Source: Pseudomonas arcuscaelestis (GTDB lineage: Bacteria; Pseudomonadota; Gammaproteobacteria; Pseudomonadales; Pseudomonadaceae). From it: a DNA stretch of 64,000 nucleotides. The first letter of the stretch is position 1; each line of letters opens with the position of its first letter. A program made the position numbers and the translations under genes. The stretch covers positions 224,771-288,770 of the forward strand of contig NZ_JACOPV010000007.1 of NCBI RefSeq assembly GCF_016881005.1, read 5' to 3'. The notes beneath the pieces are model-generated. The model was given only the letters and a program-made list of their open reading frames with translations. It was not told the DNA's origin and did not search any database. Below are positions 40,874 through 48,452 of the stretch, piece by piece.

Positions 40874-42129
40874 CACACATCTCCTCGCGCGTCACGCGGC
40901 AGGCGTAGCTCGGTGAGCGTACCGCCCTCTTCATGACTATAGAGTTTTACCGAGCCGCCAGCACGGGTAACGCTGGCCTTGCTCAAGAACAGGCCTAGGC
41001 CGAAACCCTTGCCCTTGGTAGTAAAGAAGGGTTTTCCGATCGATTCGGCTATGGCCACCGGCACGCCCGGACCATGATCGCGGATGCTGATCAGTACATC
41101 TTGTGCGTCCCAGTCCAGGCGCACTTCAAGGTCGTCCGGACAGGCATCAGCTGCATTGTTCAACAGGTTCAGTAGCGCCTGGGTCAGGTCAGGCGGTGGC
41201 GCCAGTTGCGGTACGCTGCCCTGCCCCAGGCGCTGGAAACGGTAGCTGGCCTCGGGACGCATCAAGTGCCAACGGTTGAGTGCCTCATCCAGCCAGGCAG
41301 TAACATCTTGAAGCTCCACCGCCATGCGCCGGTTGGCTTCTGCAGCGCGCACCAGATTCTGCAGGGTTTCCTTGCACAACTTGACCTGATCCTGCAGCAC
41401 CGCCAGGTCTTCCTGCAGCAACGGATCGTGATGGTCCTGGCGCATTTCCTTGATCAGTACGCTCATGGTCGCCAGCGGTGTACCCAGCTCATGGGCAGCA
41501 CCGGCGGCCTGGGTGGCGACAGCCAGCAACTGTTCGTCGCGCAGCCCTTCTTCGCGCCGCTCTGCACGCAGCTGTTCCTGGCGACGTAGCTCTTCAGCCA
41601 TCTTCGCCGCAAAAAATGTGATCACTGCAGCGGCCAGGGCAATACTCAACCACATGCCGTAGACCTGCATTTTCTCCCGCGCCATGGGGAAGGTCTCCAG
41701 CGGGTAGAACTGCACCAGCAACAAACTGTAGGCCGCCAGGGCGATGCCCGAGAGCACCAATGAATAGACCCAGGGCAAGGTCACCGCGGCAATAGCCAGA
41801 GGCACCAGGTAATAAGAAACGAATGGGTTGGTCGAGCCCCCGGAGTAATACAACAAGGCGCTGTGGATCAACAGGTCACAGGCGAGCTGGAAGGCGTATT
41901 CAAGTTCAGTGACAGGCAACGACAAACGCAGGCGCAAGGCCGTAAAGGCACACAGCAGGCTCGACAGGCCAAGGGTAATGACCAGCGACAACCAAGGCAG
42001 CGGCAGCAAGTCGGTCCAGTAGGCGACGCCCACCGAACCTGCCTGGGCAGCCAGTACCAGAATGCGGATGAAGGTCAGGCGCCAGAGGTTCTGGCGAGTT
42101 GCGGAAAGCATTTGTACGGGGGCGAGCAT
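40873..42129 (-). CDS. roxS: Redox sensor histidine kinase RoxS (RegB/PrrB type)
   Basis: A 418-residue RegB-type kinase with six predicted transmembrane helices (about 15-175). It carries the quinone-sensing motif GGSTNPF (97-103), the H-box AAHELGTPLA with His213, and a cysteine (Cys252 in QVKLCKETL) in the same place as the redox-active Cys265 of Rhodobacter RegB. The ATPase domain has GHGPGV-type G-boxes (DHGPGVPVAIAE, GKGFGLGLFLSKA). The start MLAPVQMLSA follows CAGGAGAG. It may sense the ubiquinone pool and thiol state. Confidence 0.94.
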   Translation of the reverse strand: MLAPVQMLSATRQNLWRLTFIRILVLAAQAGSVGVAYWTDLLPLPWLSLVITLGLSSLLCAFTALRLRLSLPVTELEYAFQLACDLLIHSALLYYSGGSTNPFVSYYLVPLAIAAVTLPWVYSLVLSGIALAAYSLLLVQFYPLETFPMAREKMQVYGMWLSIALAAAVITFFAAKMAEELRRQEQLRAERREEGLRDEQLLAVATQAAGAAHELGTPLATMSVLIKEMRQDHHDPLLQEDLAVLQDQVKLCKETLQNLVRAAEANRRMAVELQDVTAWLDEALNRWHLMRPEASYRFQRLGQGSVPQLAPPPDLTQALLNLLNNAADACPDDLEVRLDWDAQDVLISIRDHGPGVPVAIAESIGKPFFTTKGKGFGLGLFLSKASVTRAGGSVKLYSHEEGGTLTELRLPRDARGDV

Positions 42130-42281
42130 GAGCTCTCCTGATGAGTGCTCCAGGGCGAATCGTGGCGAGTATACCGAAGCTGCACCTTGGTCTGCAGGGA
42201 TGCGGCAAAGCGCCACACTTTTTTACACAACAATGATGGCCTTTTTGAACCTCACTACACTGTTGCGAGTCTCATGGGCCT

Positions 42282-42310
42282 GCGTGGAATGGATTTCACA
42301 GCGTCCACGC
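42282..42310 (+). other. Hairpin in the leader of the SIMPL-domain gene
   Basis: GCGTGGA (42282-42288) pairs with TCCACGC (42304-42310) 21 bases before the ATG at 42332. It may protect the transcript 5' end or tune translation. Confidence 0.35.
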
Positions 42311-42331
42311 CTCAATTTCAAGGAGTCATAC

Positions 42332-43045
42332 ATGCTTAATTCCCGTCGCAGCGCCGCCCTGGTGATGGCCTCCAGCCTGCTTGCCAGTCTTCCAGCATTG
42401 GCAGAAGAGCCACGCTACAACCAGATCTCGCTGCGTGCTGAGGTCAGCAAAGAAGTGGCACGCGACCTGATGATCGTGACCTTGTACAGCGAAGCGCAGA
42501 ATACCGACCCGGGCAAGCTGGCAAAAGAGATCACTGAAACCATGAACAAGGCGGTGCAGCAGGCCCGCGACGTCAAGGAGATCAAAATCAGTCAGGGCAG
42601 TCGCAACAGCTACCCGATCTACGACAACAAAGGCCAGAAAATCACCGGCTGGCGTGAACGAGCCGAACTGCGTCTGGAAAGCGCCGACTTCCCGGCCTTG
42701 TCGAAGCTTACCGGGACCTTGCTGCAGGACCTGAAAATGGGCGGCATGGATTTCTCCATCGCCCCGGCCACACGCAAGACCAGCGAAGACGACTTGCTCA
42801 AGGATGCTGTCAACGCCTTCAAGGCCCGTGCGCAACTGGCCACCGAAGCCCTGGGTGGCAAGGGTTACAAAGTCGTCAACCTGAACCTTAATAGCAGCGG
42901 TTATCCGCATCCGTACGCTCGCAGTGCACCGATGATGATGAAAGCGGGCATGGCCGAAGACGCCGCACCAGCACCGGAAATCGAAGCGGGTACCAGCCAG
43001 GTCACCCTCAGTGCCGACGGTACCATTGAAATCCAGATGCCCTGA
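42332..43045 (+). CDS. SIMPL (DUF541) domain periplasmic protein
   Basis: A 237-residue exported protein. The signal peptide is MLNSRRSAALVMASSLLASL, with cleavage near ALA-EE. The mature part is a SIMPL/DUF541 domain: ISLRAEVSKEVARDLMIVTL, the KITGWRERAELRLES strand and MDFSIAP. E. coli YggE is the nearest characterised relative by pattern, reported to reduce oxidative damage; the function here is unknown. AGGAG lies upstream. A hairpin follows the gene. Confidence 0.85.
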   Translation: MLNSRRSAALVMASSLLASLPALAEEPRYNQISLRAEVSKEVARDLMIVTLYSEAQNTDPGKLAKEITETMNKAVQQARDVKEIKISQGSRNSYPIYDNKGQKITGWRERAELRLESADFPALSKLTGTLLQDLKMGGMDFSIAPATRKTSEDDLLKDAVNAFKARAQLATEALGGKGYKVVNLNLNSSGYPHPYARSAPMMMKAGMAEDAAPAPEIEAGTSQVTLSADGTIEIQMP

Positions 43046-43065
43046 GCAGCGTTACCTTTTGTACT

Positions 43066-43093
43066 GCTCGCGGTAGCTGAGGCTGCCGCGAGC
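43066..43093. terminator. Hairpin after the SIMPL-domain gene
   Basis: GCTCGCGG (43066-43073) pairs with CCGCGAGC (43086-43093), extended inward by AGC/GCT after one mismatch with a TGAG loop. It is not followed by a T-run. It may end or stabilise the upstream transcript. Confidence 0.5.
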
Positions 43094-43096
43094 ACC

Positions 43097-43157
43097 GTTA
43101 CATGTAGCATTTAAACGCACCAACGTGGTGCTTTAAGTGCCCCCGCCAACATGTAAC
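43097..43157. promoter_or_regulatory. Nested inverted repeats upstream of the dpp locus
   Basis: GTTACATGT (43097-43105) is mirrored by ACATGTAAC (43149-43157). Inside is a second dyad: GCACCA (43117-43122) and TGGTGC (43126-43131), flanked by TTTAA blocks on both sides. The 315-base gap 43046-43360 holds these, the hairpin at 43066, a GCAAACGTTTAA palindrome at 43187 and an AT-rich stretch with a weak -10 (TTATAC near 43208). No gene is seen in it. Confidence 0.5.
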
Positions 43158-43186
43158 ATCTTCGAAACATCGATAAATTTCGCCGC

Positions 43187-43198
43187 GCAAACGTTTAA
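43187..43198. promoter_or_regulatory. LacI-type operator-like palindrome, copy A
   Basis: GCAAACGTTTAA matches the perfect palindrome GCAAACGTTTGC found upstream of opdP at 10 of 12 positions. It lies 163 bases before the first dpp binding-protein gene. The form, centred on CG, is like LacI-family operators such as PurR boxes. Confidence 0.35.
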
Positions 43199-43360
43199 CT
43201 TCGTAGAAAAATTATACGTATGCGACATTCCTGTACGCTCGTTCCACTGTTTGTCATTACGTCTTAAATTCACTCTTGCATTAGGTACGGGCCCTGCATA
43301 AGTATCCAAAGGTCGGCTCACAAGGCCACCTCTATTAAAAATGACAACAATGAGGCCACC

Positions 43361-44986
43361 ATGCTCAAACACGCGGTCATTCCGTTTCTAGTCGGCGCCG
43401 GCTTGCTTGCCAGCGCTCCATCCGCCCTAGCGGCGACTAACCTGGTGTTTTGCTCCGAAGGCAGTCCCGCTGGCTTCGACCCGGGGCAGTACACCACCGG
43501 AACAGACTTCGATGCGTCAGCCGAGACGGTCTTCAACCGGTTGAGCCAGTTCGAGCGCGGCGGCACGGCGGTAATTCCTGGCCTGGCAACCAGCTGGGAC
43601 GTTTCCCCTGACGGCCTGACCTACACCTTCCAATTGCGTGAAGGGGTTAAATTCCATACCACCGACTTCTTCAAGCCAACCCGCGAATTCAACGCCGACG
43701 ACGTCCTGTTCACCTTCAATCGAATGCTCGACAAGGACATGCCGTTTCGCAAGGCCTATCCAACTGAGTTCCCGTACTTCACCGACATGGGCATGGACAA
43801 AAACATCGCCAAGGTCGAGAAGGTGGACGATCACACGGTCAAGTTCACCCTCAATGGTGTCGACGCAGCGTTCATCCAGAACATGGCGATGAGCTTCGCC
43901 TCGATCCAGTCCGCCGAATACGCCGAGCAGTTGCTCAAGCAGGGCAAACCCGCTGACCTCAATCAGAAACCGATCGGCACCGGTCCGTTCGTGTTCAGCA
44001 AGTACCAGAAAGATGCGCAGATCCGCTTCAAGGGCAACAAGGACTACTGGAAGCCCGATGACGTGAAGATCGACAACCTGATCTTCGCCATCACCACCGA
44101 CGCTTCGGTGCGGATGCAGAAGCTGAAGAAAAACGAATGCCAGGTCACGCTGTTCCCACGACCAGCCGACATCGAGCCACTCAAGGCTGACCCGAACCTG
44201 AAGATGCCCGACCAGGCCGGTTTCAACCTCGGCTACATCGCCTACAACGTGATGGACAAGATCAAGGGCAGCAACGAATCCAACCCCATGGCCCAGCTCA
44301 AGGTTCGCCAGGCCCTGGACATGGCGGTGAACAAACAGCAGATCATCGACTCGGTCTACCAAGGTGCCGGGCAACTGGCGGTCAACGCCATGCCGCCAAC
44401 CCAATGGTCCTACGACACCACCATCAAGGATGTGCCGTACGATCCGGAAAAAGCCAAACAGCTGCTCAAGGAAGCCGGCGTCAAAGAAGGCACCGAGATC
44501 ACCCTGTGGGCCATGCCGGTTCAACGCCCCTACAACCCCAACGCCAAATTGATGGCCGAAATGCTGCAGTCCGATTGGGGCAAGATCGGCATCAAGGCCA
44601 AGATCATCAGCTACGAGTGGGGCGAGTACATCAAGCGTTCCAAGGGCGGCGAAAACGGCGCGATGCTGATTGGCTGGAGCGGCGACAACGGCGACCCGGA
44701 CAACTGGCTTGGCACCCTGTTCGGCTGCGACGCCATCAGCGGCAACAACTTCTCGAAGTGGTGCGACCCTGAATACGACAAGCTGATCAAAGAGGCCAAG
44801 GCCACTTCTGACCAGGCCAAGCGTACCGAGCTGTACAAGCAAGCTCAGCATCGCCTCAAAGACCAGGTCCCAATGACACCGATCGCTCACTCGACGGTGT
44901 ATCAACCTATGCGCACCACCGTACAGGACTTCAAGATCAGCCCGTTCGGCTTGAACTCCTTCTATGGGGTCAGCGTCAGCAAGTAG
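43361..44986 (+). CDS. Dipeptide ABC transporter substrate-binding protein (first copy)
   Basis: A 541-residue family 5 (DppA-like) periplasmic binding protein. The signal peptide is MLKHAVIPFLVGAGLL, with cleavage near ALA-AT. The mature protein starts NLVFCSEGSPAGFDPGQY and has WDVSPDGLTYTFQLREGVKF and NKPIGTGPFVF-like family motifs. It is about 70% like the next gene by eye, showing duplication. It fits P. aeruginosa DppA-type proteins of the dpp locus (dppA1-A5 family). It presumably feeds DppBCDF encoded downstream. Confidence 0.9.
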   Translation: MLKHAVIPFLVGAGLLASAPSALAATNLVFCSEGSPAGFDPGQYTTGTDFDASAETVFNRLSQFERGGTAVIPGLATSWDVSPDGLTYTFQLREGVKFHTTDFFKPTREFNADDVLFTFNRMLDKDMPFRKAYPTEFPYFTDMGMDKNIAKVEKVDDHTVKFTLNGVDAAFIQNMAMSFASIQSAEYAEQLLKQGKPADLNQKPIGTGPFVFSKYQKDAQIRFKGNKDYWKPDDVKIDNLIFAITTDASVRMQKLKKNECQVTLFPRPADIEPLKADPNLKMPDQAGFNLGYIAYNVMDKIKGSNESNPMAQLKVRQALDMAVNKQQIIDSVYQGAGQLAVNAMPPTQWSYDTTIKDVPYDPEKAKQLLKEAGVKEGTEITLWAMPVQRPYNPNAKLMAEMLQSDWGKIGIKAKIISYEWGEYIKRSKGGENGAMLIGWSGDNGDPDNWLGTLFGCDAISGNNFSKWCDPEYDKLIKEAKATSDQAKRTELYKQAQHRLKDQVPMTPIAHSTVYQPMRTTVQDFKISPFGLNSFYGVSVSK

Positions 44987-45093
44987 CCGCCCACTTCTTC
45001 GGCCTTGCGACGCATCGGCGTCCAAGGCTGGAGCACGAGGCTTGGCAGGCAGACCGCCCGTGCAACGACAAGGGAAAGTCGTACCGCACTCTC

Positions 45094-45107
45094 GGAATCC
45101 TCCTACA
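45094..45107. other. GGAA-N3-TCCTACA motif, copy 1
   Basis: GGAATCCTCCTACA in the 251-base gap between the first two binding-protein genes. A second copy (GGAAGCGTCCTACA) lies at 63450 before the VasX-like gene. Shared form: GGAA, three variable bases, TCCTACA. The rest of this gap (44987-45237) shows no clear gene or terminator. Confidence 0.3.
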
Positions 45108-45237
45108 CATCTATCCGGAATTGTACCTCGCTGAAGTGCGCTGATGGCCTTACCGTCAAAGCTTCACTTCAGTCGGTGCTATCCGCATGGCTGTGCGCCT
45201 TGAACCGCTCAAAACTACAAGAGAGAAGGGATTGTCC

Positions 45238-46830
45238 ATGCGCCATACCTCCATTTTTGCAGCTTTACTGGGCCTCGGCCTGCTCACCCAGGCCCCCCAG
45301 GGGCTGGCCAGGAATCTGGTGTTCTGCTCCGAAGGCAGCCCAGGCGGTTTCGACACTGCCCAATACACCAGCGCCACCGACAACGACGCCGCCGAGCCGA
45401 TCTATAACCGCCTGGTAGAGTTCGAACGCGGAGCTACCGCAGTAAAGCCGGCGCTGGCAAAAAGCTGGGAGGTTTCGCCAGACGGCCTGACCTACACCTT
45501 CCACCTGCGCGAAGGGGTCAAGTTTCACAGCAACAAGGAATTCACGCCGACGCGCGAGCTCGACGCCGACGACGTGCTGTTCACGTTCAAGCGCATGCTC
45601 GACCGCGAACACCCTTTTCGCAAGGCCTACCCTACCGAGTTTCCCTATTTCACCAGCATGAGCCTGGACAAGAACATTGCCCGGATCGAGAAGATCGATG
45701 CAATGACAGTTACCTTCACCCTCAACAGCGTCGATGCCGCCTTCGTGCAAAACCTGGCAATGAGCTTTGCTTCAATCCTTTCCGCCGAATACGCCCACCA
45801 ACTTATGACCTCCGGCCGACCCAGCGATATCAACCAAAAACCCATCGGCACCGGACCGTTCGTGTTTCAGCGCTATCAGAAGGACTCGCAGATCCGCTAC
45901 CGCGGCAACAAGGATTACTGGGACCCAAGCCAGGTCAAGATCGAGCAACTGATCTTCTCGATCAACGTCGACCCCTCAGTACGTATCCAGAAACTGCGCA
46001 AGAACGAGTGTCAAGTGACCCTCAACCCACGCCCTGCCGACCTCGACAGCCTCAAGCGTGATCCGAACCTGCAGGTCATCGAAAAGCCCGGGTTCAACCT
46101 CGGCTACATCGCCTACAACGTTCAACACAAACCGTTCGACCAACTCCAAGTGCGCCAGGCGATGGATATGGCGGTGAACAAGTCAGCCATCGTCAAGGCG
46201 GTGTACCAGCATGCTGGACAACTGGCGGTCGGCAGCATGCCGCCCACACAATGGTCCTATGACGACACCATCAAGGATGCAGGCTACAACCCGGACAAGG
46301 CCCGCGAGCTGCTCAAGGCTGCAGGCGTCAAAGAAGGCAGCGAAATCACCCTGTGGGCAATGCCTGTGCAACGCCCCTACAACCCCAACGCCAAGCTGAT
46401 GGCTGAAATGCTCCAGGCTGACTGGAGCAAAATTGGCTTCAAAGTGAAGATTGTCAGCTACGAGTGGGGGGAATATCTCAAGCGCACCAAGGATGGTGAA
46501 CACGATGTAACGCTGATCGGCTGGACCGGTGACAACGGCGACCCAGACAACTGGCTGGGCACGCTCTACAGCTGTGATGCGATTGGCAGCAACAACTATT
46601 CAATGTGGTGTGACCCGCAGTATGACGCTCTGGTCAAGCAAGCCAAGACCGTTACCGACCGCGAGCAACGCACCACTCTCTACAAACAGGCGCAACAACG
46701 GCTGCGACAGCAATTGCCTATCACGCCGATTGCGCACTCGACGGTCAACCAGCCGCTCAGTGCCAAGGTCGTGGATTTCAAGGTAAGTCCGTTCGGACGT
46801 AACAGCTTCTCAGGCGTCAGCACCGAATAA
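45238..46830 (+). CDS. Dipeptide ABC transporter substrate-binding protein (second copy)
   Basis: A 530-residue DppA-like binding protein starting at MRHTSIFAAL (45238); the frame is open to 45187, but the signal peptide MRHTSIFAALLGLGLL with cleavage near GLA-RN fixes the start. It follows the first copy closely: RNLVFCSEGSPGGFDTAQY, KSWEVSPDGLTYTFHLREGV, ECQVTLNPRPADLDSLKRDP. It probably binds a different range of di- or tripeptides. Cotranscription with the first copy across 251 bases is uncertain. Confidence 0.9.
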   Translation: MRHTSIFAALLGLGLLTQAPQGLARNLVFCSEGSPGGFDTAQYTSATDNDAAEPIYNRLVEFERGATAVKPALAKSWEVSPDGLTYTFHLREGVKFHSNKEFTPTRELDADDVLFTFKRMLDREHPFRKAYPTEFPYFTSMSLDKNIARIEKIDAMTVTFTLNSVDAAFVQNLAMSFASILSAEYAHQLMTSGRPSDINQKPIGTGPFVFQRYQKDSQIRYRGNKDYWDPSQVKIEQLIFSINVDPSVRIQKLRKNECQVTLNPRPADLDSLKRDPNLQVIEKPGFNLGYIAYNVQHKPFDQLQVRQAMDMAVNKSAIVKAVYQHAGQLAVGSMPPTQWSYDDTIKDAGYNPDKARELLKAAGVKEGSEITLWAMPVQRPYNPNAKLMAEMLQADWSKIGFKVKIVSYEWGEYLKRTKDGEHDVTLIGWTGDNGDPDNWLGTLYSCDAIGSNNYSMWCDPQYDALVKQAKTVTDREQRTTLYKQAQQRLRQQLPITPIAHSTVNQPLSAKVVDFKVSPFGRNSFSGVSTE

Positions 46831-46905
46831 AAACCGGGATCGTCCAAGGGGGTGAACACCATCCCCACGGGCGATCGTTGCCCGAATAAGACCGTTTGTG
46901 CTCAA

Positions 46906-46917
46906 GCAAACGTTTGC
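46906..46917. promoter_or_regulatory. LacI-type operator-like palindrome, copy B
   Basis: GCAAACGTTTGC is a perfect 12-bp palindrome, 82 bases before the opdP start. Together with copy A at 43187 it makes a candidate shared operator for the peptide-uptake genes. Confidence 0.4.
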
Positions 46918-46998
46918 AAGGCTTGCTGCAACCGGCAAGACGCCCAGCTCACGAGGCCAGGCGGCAACTAAAAAAAGAAAAGAAAAGGGAGCTTCAAC

Positions 46999-48378
46999 TT
47001 GAGACGAACCCAAACAGCAGTATTAGCCCTGTCCCTTGGTGGCTTGTCAGCCATGGTCCAGGCCGAACCCGCGAGCCAGGACTATGTTCCGCTCAGCGCC
47101 AAAACCACCAGTGCCCAAGAACAAGCCACCGGTTTCATCGAGGGACAGAGCCTGTCCGGTTCGACCCGTAACTGGTATGCCCGCGAACGTGCCACCCGCG
47201 CACCGCTTTGGAAGTATTACAAGAGCGATGGCACTCGCCACGATACCCACAGCCGCGACAACTGGCTGCAAGGCACCATTCTCAATTACAGCTCCGGCTT
47301 CACCCAAGGCACCGTCGGCTTCGCCACAGAAGTCGCCGCCTATAACGCCGTGGCCCTGGAGCAAGGCCGTGCCGCCGTCGCCGGACCGAACAATCGCACC
47401 CTTACCCATAGTGACGGTGATGTCATCGGCCAATGGAGCAAGATGGGCCTGGCCAACGTCAAGGCGCGGGTCTCCAACACTACCCTGACCGCCGGCCGCC
47501 ACTCGGTGGATACACCGGTGATTGCGTACATCGGCAACCGCGCCCTGCCCTCAAGTTTCCAGGGGGTGAGCATTCATAGCGAAGAGTTCAACAACCTGTC
47601 GTTCGACGCAGGCTCCTTTGATCGCGTATCGCCACGCACGGAGCAGAGCTTGAGCAAATTCCGCTCCGAGTACGCGGCCATTGGTGTAGAAACCGATCGC
47701 ATCAGCATGGCCGGCATCACCTACCAGCCGCTGCAAAGCCTGAGGACCAGCCTGTATGCTTCAAAGGTCGAGGACTTCTGGAACCAGTACTACTTCAGTG
47801 CCAACCATGAGTTGGGCGACAGTTCGGTAGTGAGCCTGAACACCGGGTTGAACTACTACAAGACCAAGGACGAGGGGCGCAGCAAACTGGGTGAAATCGA
47901 CAACGACACCTACAGCCTGTCGCTGGGGCTCACGCATCAGGCGCACAACCTGACGTTCTCCTACCAGCAGGTCAACGGTAACGAGTACTTCGACTACCTG
48001 CACGAAACCAACGCCATCTTCCTGGCCAACTCCCTGCTTTCGGATTTCAACGGTCCGAACGAAAAGTCGATGCAGATAGCCTATGTACTGAACATGGCCC
48101 AGTACGGCGTACCTGGGTTGAAATTCAACCTGTACAACGCACGCGGCTGGGGCATCGATGGCACTCACTACAAGGGCACTGGCTATGACGTGCGCAACCA
48201 GGACGGCGAAAACCATTATGAGTGGGGTATCGGTACCAGCTATGCCGTGCAGAGCGGTGCGCTCAGGGACACCACTGTCCGCGCTACCTACACCGCCCAC
48301 CGGGCGAGCAAGGCCCAGGCTGACGGCAGCCTTGATGAGCTGCGCATCGTGACCACCATTCCGTTCAACATTCTGTAG
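46999..48378 (+). CDS. opdP: OprD-family outer-membrane porin, dipeptide-type (OpdP-like)
   Basis: A 459-residue OprD-family porin. It starts with TTG at 46999, preceded by AAAAGGGAG; there is no nearer ATG. The signal peptide MRRTQTAVLALSLGGLSAMV cleaves near QAE. OprD features are visible: GFIEGQSLSGSTRNWYARER, YSSGFTQGTVGFATEVAAYN, LKARVSNTTLTAGRHSVDTP-type core and a terminal LRIVTTIPFNIL. In P. aeruginosa OpdP sits in the same place among dppA genes and takes up Gly-Glu and other dipeptides. It supplies the outer-membrane step for the binding proteins here. Confidence 0.9.
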   Translation: MRRTQTAVLALSLGGLSAMVQAEPASQDYVPLSAKTTSAQEQATGFIEGQSLSGSTRNWYARERATRAPLWKYYKSDGTRHDTHSRDNWLQGTILNYSSGFTQGTVGFATEVAAYNAVALEQGRAAVAGPNNRTLTHSDGDVIGQWSKMGLANVKARVSNTTLTAGRHSVDTPVIAYIGNRALPSSFQGVSIHSEEFNNLSFDAGSFDRVSPRTEQSLSKFRSEYAAIGVETDRISMAGITYQPLQSLRTSLYASKVEDFWNQYYFSANHELGDSSVVSLNTGLNYYKTKDEGRSKLGEIDNDTYSLSLGLTHQAHNLTFSYQQVNGNEYFDYLHETNAIFLANSLLSDFNGPNEKSMQIAYVLNMAQYGVPGLKFNLYNARGWGIDGTHYKGTGYDVRNQDGENHYEWGIGTSYAVQSGALRDTTVRATYTAHRASKAQADGSLDELRIVTTIPFNIL

Positions 48379-48386
48379 CTGCGGCG

Positions 48387-48417
48387 GCCACGACCGGTTC
48401 GCTGAATCGGTCGTGGC
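48387..48417. other. Hairpin between opdP and the third binding-protein gene
   Basis: GCCACGACCG (48387-48396) pairs perfectly with CGGTCGTGGC (48408-48417) across an 11-base loop, 36 bases before the next gene. There is no T-run, so it likely stabilises the upstream mRNA or partly reduces readthrough. Confidence 0.5.
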
Positions 48418-48452
48418 GACTACGCTGGCTTAATTGATAGCAGGGAGAGTTC

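Noticed and set aside
43517..45025. Minus-strand frame of 502 codons opposite the first dppA-type gene
   Set aside because: Antisense shadow; the plus-strand gene has a signal peptide and family motifs.
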